Assembly (NCBI RefSeq): GCF_001305595.1
Contig: NZ_CP012402.1
Coordinates: 1,290,910 to 1,354,909 of the forward strand
Direction: 5' to 3'
Length of the DNA stretch: 64,000 nt
Origin: Azospirillum thiophilum
GTDB lineage: Bacteria; Pseudomonadota; Alphaproteobacteria; Azospirillales; Azospirillaceae
Shown here: positions 61,245-64,000 of the stretch, in pieces
Position numbering within the stretch: the stretch's first letter is position 1
Layout of the letters: every line of letters begins with the position of its first letter
Position numbers and translations under genes: made by a program
Notes under the pieces: generated by a model
Told to the model about the DNA's origin: nothing
Seen by the model: the letters and a program-made list of their open reading frames with translations, nothing else
Database searches by the model: none

Positions 61245-62009
61245 TCAGACGGCGCCGGGCGCCGGCACCTGCGGCGTCAGGACGATCCGCTCCCCCGGCC
61301 GGGCGAGGAGCACCCGCGGATCGGCGGCGCAGGCGGCCGCCAGCCGCTCCCGTTCCCCCATGCGGACATGGTAGAGCCGCATCGCCCGCACCCCGAGCCG
61401 GGTGGGATAGTCCGCAAGCTGGCCGTGGGCGGCGTGGAAGGGCTGGGTCGGATCGGCCTCCACGGTGAGGCACTCGTGGAACAGCAGGTCGGCGCCGCGG
61501 AACAGCGCCTCGGACTCCGGGGTGGCGCGGCCGTCGCCGGAATAGGCGAAGGCGACGCCGCCCGCCTCCAGCCGGATGGCGCGGTTGGGCATGGAGTGCC
61601 GGGTCGGGGCGGTGCGCAGGCGGAAGGGGCCGAGCGTCCCGTCCTCCGGCGTTTCGACCCAGCGCAGGGGAAAGGAGAGCGACCGGTCGGGATCGGTGGC
61701 GCCGGCTTGGAACAGCAGGGCGAGTTGCTTCCAGCCGCCGGCGGTGGTGACGATGTCCAGCGGCTTGCTCCGGCGGTCGTCGGTCCAGCGGATCAGCGCC
61801 GGCACCAGGCCGAAGCAATGATCGGGATGGTGATGGGTGAAGTAAAGCGCGTCGATGGCGTCGGGATCCGGCATCTCCCGCCACAGGACGGGCGGCACCG
61901 AATGGCCGCAGTCGATCATCAGGCGGAAGCCGCCGGCCGCGACGATCAGCGAGGAATTGGCGAAGGAGGGGTCGGCCGCTTCGCCGACGCCCAGCACCTG
62001 GATGTCCAT
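61245..62009 (-). CDS. Metallo-beta-lactamase-fold hydrolase, PhnP-like
   Basis: 254 residues, close to PhnP in length. The metal-binding motif is in YFTHHHPDHCFGL near residue 57; LMIDCGHSVPP near 30, FAYSGDGRATPESEALFRGA near 165 and LLFHECLTVEA near 187 supply further conserved His, Asp and Glu positions of the RNase Z/PhnP group. PhnP hydrolyses cyclic phosphodiesters made during C-P lyase breakdown of phosphonates. There is no C-P lyase here, so the substrate may be another phosphonate ester. It starts 5 nt after the stop of the upstream permease gene and is the last gene of a minus-strand transport operon. Confidence 0.8.
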   Translation of the reverse strand: MDIQVLGVGEAADPSFANSSLIVAAGGFRLMIDCGHSVPPVLWREMPDPDAIDALYFTHHHPDHCFGLVPALIRWTDDRRSKPLDIVTTAGGWKQLALLFQAGATDPDRSLSFPLRWVETPEDGTLGPFRLRTAPTRHSMPNRAIRLEAGGVAFAYSGDGRATPESEALFRGADLLFHECLTVEADPTQPFHAAHGQLADYPTRLGVRAMRLYHVRMGERERLAAACAADPRVLLARPGERIVLTPQVPAPGAV

Positions 62010-62014
62010 GGAGG

Positions 62015-62845
62015 TCAGTGTCCGACTTTGGCCAGCACATCGGCCTTGAGGAAACGTTCGATCACCAGCATGAAGCCCACCGAGGGAACCAGCAGGATCA
62101 GTGCCGTGATGGCGGCGATCTGGAAATTGCCGCCCATGCCCGCGTTGAACATGAGCAGCGGCAGGGTGGAGATGTCGGGGACGCCGACGAAATAGGTACC
62201 GGTGAATTCGTCCAGCGATTCGAGGAAGACGAAGATGGAACTCGCCATCACCCCCGGTGCGGCCAGCGGCAGGGTGATGCCGAAGAAGGTCCGCAAGGGA
62301 CCGGCCCCCATGTCGCGCGCGGCCTCCTCCAGCGAGCGGTCGACGGCGGCGAAGGCGGCTGCGGTGATCCAGACCGAGAAGACCAGCCCATGGACGGTGT
62401 GGACCAGAACCACCCCGGCCACCGTGCCGTTCAGTCCCAGCGTGTAGAAGATGCGCGCCACGTTGATGTAGACGGCGACGCTGGGAAATGCCTGGGGCAG
62501 CAGGAAGGCCAGCAGGATCGCCCCGCGCCAGGGCAGCCGCAGCCGGGCCAGCGCATAGCCGGCGGGAACCGAGACGGCGAGGCAGGCCGCCACCGTCAGC
62601 AGGGCGATGGTGACGCTGGTCGCCAGCGACGCCATGGCGTTGGAGCGCGGGGCGAACACCCGCTCCCAGAAGGAGAAGCCGTATTGCAGCGGCAGCGTGT
62701 GGGGGAAGTACCATTTCTCCGCCACCGCCCACAGCCCGAGATTGGTCAGCGGCCCGAAGATGACGAAGGCCAGCAGCCCCAGGGCCAGCCCGCGCGGAAC
62801 CCAGGCGAGCGCCCGCGCCGCGCTGGCAGGAAACGGGCCGCTCAT
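62015..62845 (-). CDS. ABC transporter permease (second subunit)
   Basis: 276 residues with about six hydrophobic segments and an EAA loop (EEAARDMGAGPLRTFFGITL near 170). Other family features are IALLTVAACLAVSVPAGYAL and FVFLESLDEFTGTYFVGV, typical of PotC/ThiP-like permeases of the polyamine, iron and AEP importer group. The ATG overlaps the upstream permease stop (ATGA at 62842-62845). It forms the channel together with the 62842 permease. The substrate is unknown; the setting suggests a phosphonate or related compound. Confidence 0.87.
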   Translation of the reverse strand: MSGPFPASAARALAWVPRGLALGLLAFVIFGPLTNLGLWAVAEKWYFPHTLPLQYGFSFWERVFAPRSNAMASLATSVTIALLTVAACLAVSVPAGYALARLRLPWRGAILLAFLLPQAFPSVAVYINVARIFYTLGLNGTVAGVVLVHTVHGLVFSVWITAAAFAAVDRSLEEAARDMGAGPLRTFFGITLPLAAPGVMASSIFVFLESLDEFTGTYFVGVPDISTLPLLMFNAGMGGNFQIAAITALILLVPSVGFMLVIERFLKADVLAKVGH

Positions 62846-63771
62846 CGCGCACCGCCCTGGCGCACGCCATGCCGCAGGTAGAACCAGCCGACCAGGCCCG
62901 CCATCAGGTAGGACACGAAGCCCAGCGCGTTCGCCACGCCATAGTCGCCGTGGGCGTTGATGCGGTAGGCCATGTCCACCGTGATCATGGTCGGGCTGTT
63001 GGGGTTGATCATCATCGGCACCGACATCACGGACAGCATGGTCACGAAGCTGAGGATCAGCCCGACGACCAGCGTCGGTCTGATCTGGGGAACGACGATC
63101 TCCGCCAGGATGCGCAGCCGTCCGGCGCCCAGGTCGCGCGCCGCCTCGATGGTGGAGCGGTCGAGGGAGGCCATCGCCCCCGCCACCATCAGCGCGACGA
63201 ACGGCGTCTGCTTCCACACGAAGGTCACCACGATGCCGCGCCAGTCGAGCAGGCTCGCCGCCTGCAGCGGCTCGATGATCCCGCTGCCGATCAGGATGTT
63301 GTTCATCAAGCCGTTCTTCGCCAGGAAGGACCGCATCATCTGTGCGGCGACGATGAAGGGAATGAACAGCGGCCAGCGGTAGAGCCAGCGCAGCAGGGTG
63401 ACCGCCACCCGGTTCCCGCCGAGCGTCAGATAGCCGCCGATCGCGACCGACAGCAGCGCCACCAGCGCCGAGGACAGCAGCACGATCGCCAGCGTGAAGG
63501 CCATGTCGAGGCTGTAGAGCTCGAACGCCTTGGCGACATTCGCCAGCGTCCAGCCGCCGTCGCGGCCGTGGAAGGCGCTGACCGCCGAAAGACCCAGCGG
63601 ATAGAGGAAGAACAGCGCCACCATCGCCAGCGCCGGCATCACCAGAAGCACACCCCACACCCGGCCGGCGGGAGATGCGGCGGCAGCCAGGGCAGGGGTG
63701 CCGCCTCCCCCGCCTTCGCGGGGGAGCGGCGCCGGCCGGCCGGCCGGCTCAGTTGGCAACGATACGCTCAT
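62842..63771 (-). CDS. ABC transporter permease (first subunit)
   Basis: 309 residues, PotB-like. About six hydrophobic segments, starting with VWGVLLVMPALAMVALFFLY, and an EAA loop near 207 (EAARDLGAGRLRILAEIVVP). The ATG at 63771 lies 23 bp inside the end of the binding-protein gene. The first 35 residues are low-complexity (LPREGGGGGTPALAAAA), partly encoded by a REP-like palindrome at 63705. A later start is possible, but no good in-frame candidate is seen before the first membrane segment. Confidence 0.86.
   Translation of the reverse strand: MSVSLPTEPAGRPAPLPREGGGGGTPALAAAASPAGRVWGVLLVMPALAMVALFFLYPLGLSAVSAFHGRDGGWTLANVAKAFELYSLDMAFTLAIVLLSSALVALLSVAIGGYLTLGGNRVAVTLLRWLYRWPLFIPFIVAAQMMRSFLAKNGLMNNILIGSGIIEPLQAASLLDWRGIVVTFVWKQTPFVALMVAGAMASLDRSTIEAARDLGAGRLRILAEIVVPQIRPTLVVGLILSFVTMLSVMSVPMMINPNSPTMITVDMAYRINAHGDYGVANALGFVSYLMAGLVGWFYLRHGVRQGGAR
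63705..63726. repeat. REP-like palindrome inside the permease 5' end
   Basis: CTCCCCCGC - CTTC - GCGGGGGAG is a perfect 9-bp stem with a 4-base loop. Its sequence resembles scattered extragenic palindromes of GC-rich proteobacteria and the imperfect element at 31212, yet it lies in coding sequence for the glycine-rich N-terminus of the permease. Confidence 0.5.
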
Positions 63772-64000
63772 AGGCTTCCATGATGTCGGTGAAATAGCCC
63801 GCCAGCGGGAAGGGCTTGCCCTTGCTCGCCAGCTCGTCCGGCTTCACGTCGGTGAACAGCTTGGCCCAGGTCTGCGCGTCCAGCTTCGGCTGCACGTAAT
63901 TGGCGTCGATGCCCGGATACCAGTTGAAGCGCTTGACGATGCCGTCGGCCTGCACCTCGGGGCTGGTCGCCATTTCGATGAATTTGCGGGCGGCCTCCTG
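63749..64000 (-). CDS. C-terminal part of an ABC transporter binding protein, cut by the window end
   Basis: The frame stays open to the last base, so only about 83 C-terminal residues are visible (QEAARKFIEMATSPEVQADG to MEAYERIVAN). The pattern of a helix followed by SPE.QA...RFNWYPGI resembles the end of type II solute-binding proteins of the polyamine/iron/AEP group. It is upstream of, and overlaps by 23 bp, the first permease gene, so it is the binding protein of that importer. The ATPase gene is not in the window and may lie beyond it. Confidence 0.75.
   Translation of the reverse strand, partial: QEAARKFIEMATSPEVQADGIVKRFNWYPGIDANYVQPKLDAQTWAKLFTDVKPDELASKGKPFPLAGYFTDIMEAYERIVAN

Overview
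The window is a GC-rich bacterial chromosome or megaplasmid segment with dense, overlapping genes, GTG/TTG starts and almost no TTA, CTA or TCA codons. Codon use, an RTX/NPDVA-type giant surface protein, TPR-linked glycosyltransferases and an aminoethylphosphonate locus together suggest an alphaproteobacterium of the Azospirillum/Rhodospirillales type. This is an inference from content, because no rRNA or other taxonomic marker is present. I see no tRNA, rRNA, CRISPR array or intact insertion sequence.

Region 1 (1-22589) holds two giant genes that converge on a hairpin. The first is a 5'-truncated protein of more than 2,340 residues with LysM-like and Ig-like segments. The second, on the minus strand, is a 4,938-residue surface or secreted protein: a head of about 14 short repeats, about 39 bacterial Ig-like repeats, a polyproline hinge, RTX calcium-binding repeats and four C-terminal NPDVA repeats. 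Its upstream region (22005-22589) has no gene. It holds an AT-rich island and two strong inverted repeats.

Region 2 (22590-47356) is an island of nine glycosyltransferase genes plus one C-methyltransferase gene. Eight of the nine glycosyltransferase genes carry TPR modules, joined to different catalytic folds: GT41 (O-GlcNAc transferase-like), GT4, GT61, GT2, GT11, GT17, GT8-like and a recurrent GT9-like domain. Three proteins are multi-enzyme fusions. The setting suggests a protein- or surface-glycosylation system, and the neighbouring giant protein is a natural candidate acceptor. That link is inferred from position only.

Region 3 (47568-51140) has an SDR oxidoreductase, an AraC-family regulator and a decayed stretch: an SDR pseudogene with two frameshifts, plus remnants of a branched-chain-amino-acid-type ABC transporter (LivF, substrate-binding protein and LivM pieces).

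Region 4 (51289-64000) is a 2-aminoethylphosphonate (AEP) uptake and degradation locus. It has a PhnS2-T2-U2 type importer, a small AT-rich membrane-protein gene and a divergent LysR regulator. A four-gene operon follows: phnW, phnX, an FAD oxidase resembling PbfC and a PLP enzyme resembling PbfA. Facing it is a minus-strand operon with a second ABC importer (partial binding protein, two permeases) and a PhnP-like metallo-beta-lactamase-fold hydrolase. Together these would take up AEP and its N-methyl and 1-hydroxy derivatives, convert all three to phosphonoacetaldehyde, and release acetaldehyde and phosphate.
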